Assembly: GCA_002105175.1 (NCBI GenBank)
Contig: MCGE01000002.1
Span: forward strand, 310,001-374,000
Length of the DNA: 64,000 bases
Origin: Absidia repens
Lineage: Eukaryota; Mucoromycota; Mucoromycetes; Mucorales; Cunninghamellaceae
Reading direction: 5' to 3'
Under the pieces are notes generated by a model, which saw nothing but the letters and a program-made list of their open reading frames with translations, had not been told where the DNA came from and made no database searches. The translations under genes were made by a program, and so were the position numbers. Numbering within the stretch: position 1 is the first letter of the stretch; each line of letters begins with the position of its first letter. Below, one piece after another: positions 37,300 through 48,134 of this stretch.

Positions 37300-37816
37300 G
37301 AGGTTTCCCAATAGTAATAGGTAAAGAGAGTGTTCTTAGTAAGGAGAAGTGACGAGTAGGTCACCAAAGGAAAAAGAAAGCAATAGTAATAAGGAGTTGA
37401 GTGGAGGAAGTGATTGATGTGTAAAATGGTATGAAAGCGACGGGTAAGAAAGAAAGAAAGAAGAAGGAAAAGAACAAAGCAAAACAAAAAAAGAAAAAAG
37501 AAATCAATTTTCAAACAGCGCCAAAAGTATTTCCCAAAGTATTAAATATAAATAAGCGTCTTTAATACAGTATATAATAGTTAATATTAAAGTCCAATAT
37601 TGACTTCTTTACCAGGTGGTTTTACAAGATCGAGGAGCTTATTATATATAATAGAGTTTACTTTTTCTCCTCTGTCCCCCCCTTCATCCATACAGGCAGT
37701 AAGTCAAAAATAATTGAAATCCCGTCTCGCCCATCACCACCTAATTTCTCACTTTCTTTTTTTTTTTTTTTTTTTTTTTTGGTCTCTTTCTTACTCTCTG
37801 CTGTGTATTTTTAACG
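37300..37816. promoter_or_regulatory. Divergent promoter region, DIP2-like / CDF gene
   Basis: 517 bases between divergent starts. The CDF side has a poly-T run at about 37757-37780 shortly before its ATG. No named regulatory site. Confidence 0.45.
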
Positions 37817-39739
37817 ATGCAATCTACCAGAAGGTTCAATAAAAGACAACCTGTCTCGGTAACTGCTCTACCTGTTAAAGTGGAGACTGCGTCTTCTATT
37901 GGAACCAAATCCCCTACTCAAGCTAACAGCACCCCTTTCCACCAAGCTCATCATCAGGCACCTTCTCAAACACCAACCCCTTATGATCACTCTCAGATTA
38001 TTGGAACATCTGTCCAGGTAAGAAACAAAAAAGACTGATGGCAAGTGCTCAAAGAAATATACCAATTTTGAAACTTCTTTTTTTAGAATGAACCTACTCC
38101 CAACGTATACAGTCATACCCCATATCAAGAACAATACCATCCTGAACACGATCAGTCTCACTCGAACCATAATAATGGTTATCAACAACAACAAGCGTCC
38201 TATTCAGACCACTCTCACATAACAAATCAGCACGCTGGGCATAGTCATCAGGTTCACACTGACCATGGAGCTCATGTCCAACCACTTGTCGGCCACGAAT
38301 CTCCTCATGTCCATCATGATCATTCCCACCATGATCATTCCCACCATGACCATTCTCACCATGACCATTCTCACCATGACCATTCTCACCATGACCATTC
38401 TCATCATGACCATTCTCATCATGACCACTCGCACCACGGCCACGGCCATGCCCATGCCCATGATCATAGCCACGCACACGGACACGGACACGACCATCAG
38501 CATCACTCATATCCTCCTGTATTCACACCACCTCTCCCATCTTGGTCCGAACTTTTCTCAACATTGTCCCCTTCCCAAAAGACGGTGTTTACCTGGTTCA
38601 TGGTCCATGCTGCTATTGGCATCTGGGTGTATTGCATTGGTACTGCCAATGGCAATCTTGCAGTGGTTGGTTTTTCTTACCTTGTTATCTTTGATGCCTT
38701 GGGTGTTCTCAATTCGTTTGTCTCTAGTATTATTCGTACCAGTCCCGCGTATGGATTCTCGAATACGAAACGTCCTTTTGGGTAAGATTGAAGATGATAA
38801 TGATGGCATGTGTGGGACAAACCTAGCATATGGGAAAGGATGGGGCAAGAAGTTGCTGTTTTTTTTACTTTTTACTTAAATGTGTTTTTCTATGTGTAGT
38901 GCGCACCGATATGAAATTATATTTGCAATGGCGACCACTGTCTATTTGCTATTTGCCACGATGCATAACACCAAGGAATCTTTGGAACATTTCTTATTGG
39001 AAGGTCATCACGGCGGGGAACACCATGAAGAATCAACATTTGGGTTTGGGATGTTTTTGGCAATGGGTGTGGCCATTGGTACCTGTTGTCTTGCCAGTGT
39101 AGCCCTTCGTAATCATGACAACTTTGTCCGATGTAAGTTGAAAAATGAATATAGAGGAGGAATATAAGGGTTTAATTTGTTTTGTTTTTGTTTTTTTTGT
39201 TTTTTTCAGTTTTACGTCGCACTCCACCTACGGTCCATGGTTTTGCTTATAAAGTCATCAATCGCGCAAGAGGCAATCCCATCCATGTGGTCCTGTCCAA
39301 TATCTACTCATTCTCTATCATTAGCTGTGGCCTCGTGGTTCTCTTATTCAACATGTTTGGATTAGCAACTTCTTCAATGGACAAGTTATTGGCTTTGACG
39401 GAATCGGTAGTCATGTTTTACTTGGGATACCCTACGGCAAAAGCACTGGCGAATTTATTACTTCAAACTACATCAAACACTGTGCGCAACGGTGTGGAGA
39501 CTAGGCTCTATGAAATAAGACAAGACCCCAACATCATATCAATGAATCGTGTACACTTTTGGCAAAATACCTATGGACGATGTGTTGGTACCTTGGAAGT
39601 GCAAATCCGGGATGATGCTGATGAACAAGCGGTGTTGCAATTTGTGTATCAAAAGCTGGAAGGACTGACAAGCAGTGGTGATGGCTACGATGACGCAGGA
39701 CAGCCTAGTGAACTAACTGTTAGTATTATAAAAAATTAG
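37817..39739 (+). CDS. Zrg17-type cation diffusion facilitator, His-rich
   Basis: CDF-family membrane protein. Zrg17-type members pair with Msc2/Cis4 to load zinc into the ER/secretory pathway. Four exons: 37817-38017, 38087-38781, 38900-39132 and 39210-39739 (552 aa). A long cytosolic N terminus holds a His-rich loop with eight H-H-D-H-S units and further His/Gly repeats. The membrane part includes KTVFTWFMVHAAIGIWVYCI, SYLVIFDALGVLNSFVSSI, KRPFGAHRYEIIFAMATTVY and NPIHVVLSNIYSFSIISCGL, with a C-terminal cytosolic domain (VGTLEVQIRDDADEQAVLQF). Each usual zinc-site pair keeps one residue only: Asp in TM2 (IFDAL), and His but not Asp in TM5 (HVVLS). That fits the non-transporting partner of a heterodimer, like ZnT6 or Zrg17. 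Zinc as the metal is from family knowledge. Confidence 0.88.
38312..38431 (+). repeat. Coding minisatellite, eight 15-base units (His-His-Asp-His-Ser)
   Basis: Eight in-frame copies of a 15-base unit, mostly CACCATGACCATTCT, in exon 2 of the CDF gene. Unit identity is high in the centre and lower at the ends, a sign of recent slippage or unequal exchange. It sets the length of a metal-binding loop. Confidence 0.92.
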
Positions 39740-39974
39740 AATAGTATTTCTCCCTCTCTTTTTTTCCCTTTTTTTTTGGAACCACAATAAAATTTCATTA
39801 CATTCTTATTTTATGCAACTTGCTTTCTCAAGCTTTATTAGCTTGTCAATGATTCCATCTCCGCTGCATCTACCATATAAACATTTGGTCCCTTTGCATT
39901 TTTTTATGCCATTCTTTGTCTTTTTTTTTTTTTTCTCTTTTTTACCGTATCTGCTCCCACTCATCCACAAATCG

Positions 39975-41553
39975 ATGTTCGATCTCAATTTACCCCCTTG
40001 GCTCATATGCTCTTTGCTTTACGTTGCACTGGTTATTGCCTTTGGTATTTTTTGGCCATATATCTTTCAATGCCAACTCATCTATTCAAGTTGGTACCCT
40101 CCTGGATCCCGGACGAAGGTAAAACGTATAAAAGACAAAAAAAAAAATATTAAATATACTGTTAACACTGCCTTTTTTTTTTTTAGATTGCAAAACCGTC
40201 AGACTTTGGAATAAATTACACAGAAGAAGTCCTGACCACCAAGGATGGGATCAAGCTACGCTGTTATGTGATCACCCTTGATGATATTATTGAAGCCAAG
40301 CAAGCTGCTACTATTCTTTATTTTCACGTAAGTGTTTAATTTGTCAATACCTTTATTATTAAGGTCCTAACTTTTATACGTATACGCTTTTTTTTTTTAT
40401 TAACCTCCTTAGGCCGGTACTGGAAACATGGTATGCGATTCATGAAAAAGAATGAGCAGGATGACCTTGGCACTGATAGGTCATTAGTGTGTATGATCGT
40501 ATTTACTCTATTTTTTTTTTCTTATTGGTCTCTTAGGGAGATCGTCTTCCATTGGTTAAAGTATTCAATCAAAAACTCGGGGCAAACGTGGTTATGCTAT
40601 CATACCGTGGGTAAGCTCAGTTGGAATTAATAGCGTAAATTAGGGCAATCGATTTGAGATAACAAACATATTTCTTATATTCGATATATTAGATATGGGT
40701 TTAGTGAAGGAAAGGCAGATGAAAAAGGATTGCGACTGGATTCACAGGTAAATCTAGCGAAATGGATAGATGTTGGTGATTTAAAAGCATATTAATTAGC
40801 AGTATTCTCTTTATTGTAGACCTTGTTGGACTTTGTCAAAGAACACGACATTCTCCAGCATACAAACTTGGTTGCATTTGGTCATGCTCTTGGTGGAGCT
40901 GTGGCGATTGATTTGGTGTCAAGGAATAATAGTGATTTTGCTGGTCTAATTCTTGAAAATACATTTTTAAGCATTGTAAGTAGATGAAAAGAAACACTCC
41001 GTATGTGGGAAGACGGTGAAACTAGCGCGTTTTATTTATTTATTTTATGGCATGAACATACATTCTGTAGCCCAAAGTGATCTCCAATATAGCTCCATGG
41101 CTAAGTTATCTGACTCTTCTTTGGCATCAAAAGTGGCCTTCAGAAACCAGTATCCAGAATATTATCAACCTTCCAGTCTTGTTTATATCGGGCGCAAAAG
41201 ATGAACTGGTACCCATTGCACATATGAAAAAATTATATCAACTCTGTGGCTCTCGTCAAGACCGGTGTTGGGTGGAATTTGCTACCGGCTCGCATAATGA
41301 TACTTGCCTGGTGCCAGGTTACTTTGACGCCATCGATGACTTTGTGAAAGGCAAAATTCTGATAAGCCAACATTGGGTACATGGCGGATTTATGCTGGAC
41401 CTATTGCAGGTGGAGAGACTCGATAGTAGCAGCTCGTCACTACAAGACACCAGTGATCTGTATCATCGACTACTTCAGCATGGCCCGGTAGAAGAACAAC
41501 AGCTTGCCCTCGAACAATTATATGATGATGAAACACTGTATTTGACGGATTGA
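39975..41553 (+). CDS. ABHD13/Bem46-like alpha/beta-hydrolase lacking the nucleophile Ser
   Basis: Membrane-anchored alpha/beta-hydrolase fold protein related to Bem46 and ABHD13. Seven exons: 39975-40118, 40187-40327, 40413-40430, 40537-40610, 40693-40747, 40820-40975 and 41071-41553 (356 aa). One N-terminal membrane span (ICSLLYVALVIAFGIFWPYI) precedes the fold: LRCYVITLDD, YFHAGTGNMGDRLPLVKVF, MLSYRGYGFSEGKADEKG, LVAFGHALGGAVAIDL. The nucleophile elbow reads G-H-A-L-G, so the catalytic Ser is Ala167. The acid (Asp240 in SGAKDELVP) and His271 (ATGSHND) remain. It is probably inactive as a hydrolase, unless this is a sequence error. The start is the ATG at 39975; in-frame ATGs upstream (39813, 39906) lie in or before a T-rich promoter-like tract. 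One exon is 18 nt. Repeat copy B begins about 95 bases after the stop. Confidence 0.87.
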
Positions 41554-41647
41554 TTATAGCTAGAGTTAGTTTATGTAGTTTATGTAGTTTTTTTGCATAC
41601 ATTTCCAGCGTTTACATATTTTGCACTGAAGTCCTCGGAAAAATGTT

Positions 41648-42338
41648 TTAAATTCCGTCCACGTGAAAATTTATTTACTCCCTTTTTTTCGTCGCTTTTT
41701 CTTTTTCTCATTCTCTTTTTTTTTTTTCTTCTTCTTCTTCGTCATTCAGCTTCTATGGTGTTATGTTGGACTTAGCTTAGAGTCAGGACTATTTTAGAAG
41801 GGTTTTCAGCTCATGGATTACAAGATGCATGGGGAAATCCTTTCATTTTGGATCCAGGATCTGGAGGCACCATTAGTTGGCTTGCTGGAGCTTCCATTAG
41901 CTTAGTTTAGTGTTAGCTTGTACATAGTTTGTATCTATATCGAATAAAATATGCTTGTTTTCACTTATTTCAATGAATTATGTTCCATTTGTCTTTCACC
42001 TGTCTTTTGCTGTAGATCCTTTTTTTACCATAGCTTCCTTTAGATCGATAGTTATGCTTCAATAAAAGGTATCCTTTTAGTCCTTCTCGTGTCTTATACA
42101 ACACAATATACTAGATCCCTTTTTACGATAGTTGCTTTTGATTAGAGCATACCATCCTTCAACTCTCCCATTAGTCTCCCACGTGTTATATCCATGGGAT
42201 CCGTTGTTGCAATGAGCCCCTTGTGTTAACCATTACTGTATTAAATGAAATATATTCCTTTAGTAACCATCTTTTGACTCATTAGACAGTAAGAAAATCC
42301 TTTACTGTGTTTAATTTTTGTTAGTGTTCTATCAAACA
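41648..42338 (+). repeat. Dispersed repeat family, copy B
   Basis: Copy B has the CACGTG box (41660-41665), the A/T box, a pyrimidine tract, the mini-ORF (41763-41780, last codon Ala instead of Asp), the core with ACAAGATGCATGGGGAAA, and AATAAA at 41943-41948. The tail holds at least two more worn units with AATAAA (near 42060). It ends near CTATCAAACA. It lies so close to the ABHD13-like stop that it may supply that gene's poly(A) signal. Confidence 0.85.
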
Positions 42339-43033
42339 AATATTTCAATTTACTTGCATTCTATATAGAATGCAAACTCGTTTTCTTTTAAAAGATGTAG
42401 AACCAAAGAAGTCGCTCACCAAAGAGAAAAATAGTGTAGACGTCTAATTCCATCCCTGTCAAACCCCACACTTCAACAACATCGCGTTTGACAGCCGGTA
42501 AAAAAAAAAACAATTGAAGTACGAGAGTGCTTGACGAGTGCAAAGCGGGAAATTTTGAGGCAGTTGGAACGCACATTCTCAGTTTGTGCAGACACCAAAC
42601 AGCAATCAATAGCTATACACCTTCAAACTTATCACCACATGCCACACATAACATAGCGCCTGTCTTCTCTTTCTCATAATAACCAATACACGGCAGATAA
42701 TTACAACGCATGATCAGTCCTTCTCTCCCTCTTTCTTCACCCTCATTATCATAATCAACGTTCCCCCGAATAACATTTCAAATAGCATAAATTTTGTATT
42801 TCAAATCAGAGTATTTTATTGTATAGTTCTATATACATATAAATCTATACATATATATATATATATATATATCACATAAATAAAACTAAGGAATAAAATG
42901 GATAGCTGACCATTCAGCCTCATTTAACAACTAATATCAAAAAAAAAAAAAAAAAAAATAGCAACTGCCTCCAAAATAACTGAAAAAACTATACTAATCT
43001 ACACTACACTCACTTAATCTAATCTAATCTAGT
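42339..43033. other. Spacer between repeat B and the eIF5-mimic gene
   Basis: AT-rich, with a TA microsatellite near 42846-42872 and a poly-A run near 42938-42958. No gene seen. Confidence 0.35.
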
Positions 43034-44721
43034 CTAGTCTTCTTCTTCAGAGCTATCTTCATTGTCGTGGAGCCATTGCACAAAAGGAGCCATTTGTTTC
43101 AAAAGCACGGTCTTGCCTTGAGGTTTATGCGCCTTGTCCGCCCAGTACAAAATAGCATTGTCCGATAAAACATCGTTCTTGTAAAGAAGTTGAGCGATTT
43201 GGCTAAAGACCTTGGTGATTTTGGCATTTTCGTAACAGGTGAGTTGAATGCGTTGGAGTAAAAGGATTTCGTTCTTGGGTGAGGTGGTGTATGCTTCCAA
43301 AAGTTTTGACCAATGGTTCAATGCACGCACAACATGAGCCTCTACTTGATCGGGTCGGGTGTTCATCAAATCGACGCTATCTACAATCGCCATCCATATA
43401 ATTGGAATGAGATCCGATTCGTCAAGACCAGCCTCTTTTTTGGCTTCCTTCAAATAACCCAGAACCTAAAACATAAAAGAATAAGTAAATATGTATATAT
43501 ATATATATATATCATATTTTCAACTTACTTCAGTAAGAGGAGTTTCATTTTCCAACAAATTCTTCATGTTGGAGAGGAGATCACCTTTCATCGAGTTCTT
43601 TTGGTTGCGTTGATGGAATCCGACCAATGCTTTCATATCTTCAGCTTCAAAATGACGGATAAGACATTCTTCTTCACGTTTGTTGGGAGGGAAGAATTCC
43701 AAAAGACGTGTGTCCATACCGGAGAGGACCAAGTATTTGCCGAGTTGATCAATACTTTGTTCGCTAAGAATAGTACGGAAGACAGCAGTAGCAAATCCAA
43801 GAGAATGACCTATGAAGAATGTTAATACATCAATAAACACACTTTTCTCTGACTTTTTTTGTAATCTTACCATCCTTCACAAGATGATCTTTCAACAAAA
43901 CTTTAAATGCAACAGGGTTGGCTAATTGGGTGGTGATAAAATAACCAGTGGCTTTAGCCAGGTTGCTGTTTTCATCCGATGGCCACTTGTTGATAAATTG
44001 TAAAATGTTCTTGAGCGTTTCTTCAAAAGGACGCTGCAAATACTTGTAGTGGCGGATCAGCTTGTTGAAGACATCCACATGTTTCTTGATCGCCTTGGCA
44101 TCATCTTCAGATCCAAATATACTAAATGGGCTACGTTCCACATCATCGAGGACAATACCACCAGGTTCTAATACGCAGGAGCAGAAAAGAAAAATGTGAG
44201 TATAAACCCTCATCACCAACATATATGCATAAATATGTACACGCACATATGCAGACGCCTCCCAAAAGAAAAAGAAAAAAGTTAAACTTACGTAAAATAC
44301 CCCCAGTTAAAAGAATTTCAAAAAGAGATTCACCGTATTTGCGATACTCAAGCGTGTTTCCAGTTTTATCAAGAATGGCGGAGATGTCATCAAGATCGCC
44401 TGGTTTCGCAACAGCGAGTTGGAAAGTAAATTATCGCGGAAGACTAAGTATAAAAAAAAAAAATAGAAAGGAGGGTCAGTATATACTTCCCTATCAGCCT
44501 TATCACCATTACTACCCACTCTTCATATACACTTACTTTCAGGTTCGTGTTTGGCCTGAGCTTTCTGGACACCCTGTTAATCACAAAAGGAGATTGAATA
44601 ACTTTTATCGAAACCCAAGAAACACGAAATACATTCAACGACTTACTTTTCTTTGTTTTATTTTGACACCATGCAAAGTCGGTTTAGGGGAATTTGTTGT
44701 TTGAGATTGGGTAGAATTCAT
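43034..44721 (-). CDS. eIF5-mimic protein (BZW1/BZW2 family), with an apparent 1-base frameshift
   Basis: eIF5-mimic proteins (5MP/BZW) bind eIF2 and eIF3 through a C-terminal W2 domain and tune start-codon choice. Six exons: 44721-44647, 44573-44537, 44443-44292, 44167-43871, 43809-43529 and 43465-43034. The N terminus (KPTLHGVKIKQRK) and body (LEYRKYGESLFEILLTGGIL, KLIRHYKYLQRPFEETLKN, RLLEFFPPNKREEE) match the family. The W2 domain near the C terminus ends in an acidic tail (DNEDSSEEED). In exon 3 the frame starts as FRDNLLSN but family-like sequence resumes one base out of register (LAVAKPGDLDDISAILDK). Total exon length, 1274, is one short of a multiple of three. Either a base is missing in the assembly near 44418-44430 or the gene is broken. 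Everything downstream is well preserved, so sequence error is likelier. Confidence 0.85.
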
Positions 44722-45592
44722 GTAAAGCTGCAAACAGGTTCTTTGTTCTTTGTTCTTTTGCCTTATTCCCTTTTAGCAGCGAGGAGATAAAAAAAAGAAA
44801 GAAGAAAAAAAAAAAAAAAAGCGGGTTTCCCAGCTGGGAAATAATAATAAAACGAGATCTAAAAAAAAATCATTTCATTTCATTGGTCGAATTTTTTCTT
44901 TTTTAATGTATCCAAGTAACGGATATCAAGATTGATATATAAGACAGTGTAGGGATGATCTTATCATACCTATGGCATGAAATGATGATGGAATGATTTG
45001 ATCTTTTGAACGATTATGCATGGTGCCAGAAAATGTTCAAGTCACACAATAAATTATTGTTTTCTCTATCGGGTCCTTTTGTAATCAAGTGCCAAGTCCC
45101 ACAGTTGCTCAGAAAAAATAGATACCAATGGGTATATTCATGACGATAGATGTATTTCATTCATCAACTGACGATATGCCACTGATCTTGTGTGCTGCTC
45201 CAATGACGAATTTAAAACCTAATATAATATATAATAGGCGGGAAAAAAAATCATGATATCTTTTTTTTTTCAGGGGCGAGTTTAAGATAAATAAGCTTTG
45301 GAGGGGGGCGGGGCAAGCCAAAGATATGTCAAAACTAGTCTCAGATACATCCCTGTGTTGAGCTGTAAATCCTTTATACAATAGATAGAAAACTTGCTTT
45401 TGGTGGGAAGTTCCCATGACACATCAGTTTATGCTAATTTCGGATGCAGAGGGTTGGCATAACGCCATGTATGTTGAAAGTTTTTTGATTTTAAATTTGT
45501 CGATGACGGCGTTTAAAAATCAACAATATTTTTTATGTCTGGTGTGGTTTTTTTTTTTTTTTTTTTTGTGTCTTCTTTTTTTAAAAAACGTT
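44722..45592. promoter_or_regulatory. Divergent spacer, eIF5-mimic gene / MED22
   Basis: 871 bases between divergent starts. A T-rich tract (45549-45567) precedes the MED22 ATG. Small open frames here show no recognisable protein. Confidence 0.4.
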
Positions 45593-46188
45593 ATGGCTGG
45601 ATATATGAACAATGCATCGCAACAGTCAGCGACTCGACCAATGCTACAACATATGGAAGATCAATACAATAAACGAATCGACGATGATATCACCAAACTT
45701 GTAGATTGCTTCAGCGATATCATCAAAATTGGCGAAGTAAGTAAACGACGAACAAAGAATCGCGTCATACTGAGACTGATACTTGGTTGTTGTTTTTATT
45801 TCATTCATGAATAGATTGGTGATAAGGACAAGTTTAAAGTAGCTCAAGAAGGATATCAGGTAGAAAGTCAAGCTGCACAAATTGTAAGTAGAACATCATC
45901 TCCTATACAAAAAAAAAAAAAAGCAAGCTGTGATTGTGGTTTTACTAATACTAATCCTACTCATTTTAGGTACGGTCTTCTGAATCACTTCTTGGACTGA
46001 TCAAGGAACTAAAACAATACTTATTACTTAATGACACCAAAACACTAACGTCTCTTACTGAACAACGCTCTACTGCGCTCACTACACAAACGGCGGAAAT
46101 CAAAACCACAATACAAGACTTGCGAAAGGAGGTGACAGCAGCTATCTACGATATGGAATCCGTTTACTATAGATCTTTGACAGATTAG
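45593..46188 (+). CDS. MED22: Mediator complex subunit 22
   Basis: Head-module subunit of Mediator, which links activators to RNA polymerase II. Three exons: 45593-45736, 45815-45883 and 45970-46188 (143 aa, normal length). The helical protein has the Med22 pattern: YNKRIDDDITKLVDCFSDII, KFKVAQEGYQVESQAAQIVR and SSESLLGLIKELKQYLLLND. The C terminus is a coiled coil ending in SVYYRSLTD. Start: the first ATG after the long T-tract. Confidence 0.9.
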
Positions 46189-46655
46189 AACATACCCCCC
46201 CCTCTTGCCTCATTATTTTTCTTTTTTTATTATCATCCTTTTGATTTCATTTATTCATCATTATTTTTTACAATAAAAAACTGATTTTACCAATTAACCT
46301 CAAAAGAATTTACAGTATGATTTATTTTTGGGGAATGTTGATGATTGTATATCTTATCATCCCAATCCGATTAACTACATTTGTCCTCCCCTCCCCCAAT
46401 CTTTTTATTATCATTATTATTGTTTTTGATGCATATCCCCACTAAAAATGGGTATTTTTTTTTCTCTGTCATACAATCGGGACATCAGGTTTGCTAATGG
46501 CATGCTCTATGGGCGGGGCCTAACGGCCGCGCGGGAATCAGCGGTGAACCAAAATCAACCTTTTTTTTTCATAAAATAGCTATTTTTTTTTTTTTTTGTC
46601 TTTTTTACTTTTTTTTTTCTTCTTCGTTTCACACACACTCACATATATATAAAAA
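46189..46655 (+). other. Spacer between MED22 and CCC1
   Basis: AATAAA near 46272 for MED22. A GC-richer patch (46512-46545, GGGCGGGGCC and CGGCCGCGCG) and then T-tracts precede the CCC1 start; it is a plausible promoter element, but no factor can be named. Confidence 0.4.
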
Positions 46656-47892
46656 ATGGCGTCAATTATCAAACGGCTACGAAGAAGACCCTCACATGAA
46701 TATGCTCCTATACGACACATGGAAGAACATTTTCAATCGGCAGAAATTATAAGAGACACTATCATTGGATTGTCAGGTAATGTATTGTTGACTCTGTGAA
46801 ACAAGCCTACACGTGTATGGACAATATCTTGTCTACTGACTACTTCTCTTTGTTTTCATATATATCAACATTTTTTTAGACGGGCTCACTGTGCCAGTAA
46901 GTAGTCGATTTGGTTGTCAATATGATTTGGGTGCAAGGGGAATACTGACAACATATGTATGACAAATAGTTTGCTCTTGCAGCTGGGTTATCAAGTCTTG
47001 GAAACTCCAAAATTGTAGTCTATGGTGGAGCAGCTGGTAACTAACTATTATTATTATTATTATTATTATTCCGAAAGCATTTCCTGTAAACTCACTCACA
47101 CTCAACCTACTCTTTTCTACAAAAATAGAAATTGTCAGGTAAGATACGACTAACACACACTCACTCACTCACACAAAAGGATCAACAACAAAGGTACAAA
47201 AATCAACTGACCTGGGCATTTTTTTTTTCTTCCGATGATTTAGTGGAAGTATTAGTATGGCATTAGGTGGATATCTCGCAGCAAGATCGGAAATGGAACA
47301 TTACAAGACGGAACGTCATCGGGAAGAACGCGAAGTGGAAGAATGCCCTCAGGATGAAGAAGATGAAATTGTGGAAATTTTGGAACCTTATGGCCTGGAT
47401 CGTCAAACCATTCAACCCGTCATTGATAAACTCAAGGCCAATCCTGAACAATTTGTGGATTTTATGATGAAATTTGAATTGGGATTAGAAATGCCTGATC
47501 CTAGACGTAGCTGGGTAATTCCAAAAGCTTGGGGGAAAAGAGGGAGGGTTGGTGATCTGACCGTTTGTTTTTGGTTTTTCTATATCATCTATCTGTAGAT
47601 ATCGGCCCTAACGATTGGATCTAGTTATTTCATTGGTGGGTTGATTCCATTGACCCCATATGTATTTATGGAAGATGCCACGCTGGCTTTATGGGTGTCG
47701 GTAGCGGTCACCTTTTTGACATTGTTGGTGTTTGGTTATGTTAAAAGTCGTCTGGTTAATCCTAAAGGGGCAATCTGGGGTGCTATTCAAACATTGCTCA
47801 TTGGCGCCTTGGCGGCTGGTGCAAGTTACGGAATTGTCTATTTGCTACCGGATGAATCTGGTCCAATCAATCAGTTTTTATCAGGAATATAA
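46656..47892 (+). CDS. CCC1: Vacuolar iron transporter (CCC1/VIT1 family)
   Basis: CCC1/VIT1 proteins move Fe(II) or Mn(II) into the vacuole in exchange for protons. Six exons: 46656-46776, 46880-46896 (17 nt), 46970-47036, 47129-47138 (10 nt), 47244-47514 and 47599-47892 (259 aa). The start IIRDTIIGLSDGLTVPFALA (TM1) is rebuilt across the 17-nt exon. The junctions around the 10-nt exon rebuild GGAAEIVSGSISMALGGYLA (TM2). A cytosolic Glu-rich metal-binding domain (about 90-150) carries HYKTERHREEREVEECPQDE. Three more spans follow (SSYFIGGLIPLTPYVF, LWVSVAVTFLTLLVFGYVKS, GAIQTLLIGALAAGASYGIV). All joins keep frame. An iron-versus-manganese preference cannot be read from sequence. An eroded copy of the 3' end lies just downstream. 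Confidence 0.94.
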
Positions 47893-48012
47893 TTTTTTTA
47901 AATAAAATCATTGTCTTTTATTGATATCAACTGTGTATATGTGCATCTATGTGTTTTTGTTTTGTTTTTTGTTTTTTTCCTGGTTTGTTTGGTGGCAGTG
48001 AGGGGGCTGGAT

Positions 48013-48134
48013 ATGGAATTTTATATTCTATTACCGGATGAACCTGGTCAAATCGAATCATTTTAATCACGAATACTTTTCTCTTCCAATAAAAAAATCT
48101 ATTTGCCTTCTATTTATATCAAATATGTATATAT
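48013..48134 (+). repeat. Eroded tandem duplicate of the CCC1 3' end
   Basis: About 120 bases resemble 47829-47946, the last codons and 3' UTR of CCC1. Shared landmarks are TACCGGATGAA..TGGTC, an AATAAA-type signal (AATAAAAAAATC) and TTTATATCAA. The copy has stops and base changes and is not coding. Confidence 0.7.

Noticed and set aside
38094..38510. Minus-strand open frame of 138 codons rich in Gly/His/Asn
   Set aside because: It is the reverse shadow of the His-rich minisatellite in the CDF gene exon.
39813..39974. Upstream in-frame ATGs for the ABHD13-like gene
   Set aside because: The added residues are encoded by a T-rich promoter-like tract (mostly Phe), and the predicted membrane anchor follows the ATG at 39975.
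44400..44443. Programmed -1 frameshift or a minor-class (AT-AC) intron in the eIF5-mimic gene
   Set aside because: No slippery heptamer in phase and no U12-type donor or branch motif; an assembly error is simpler.
45157..45417. Minus-strand 86-codon frame with FKFVIGAAHKISG near its end
   Set aside because: No further exons or recognisable domain; it lies in the divergent spacer and the AG site before it could be chance.
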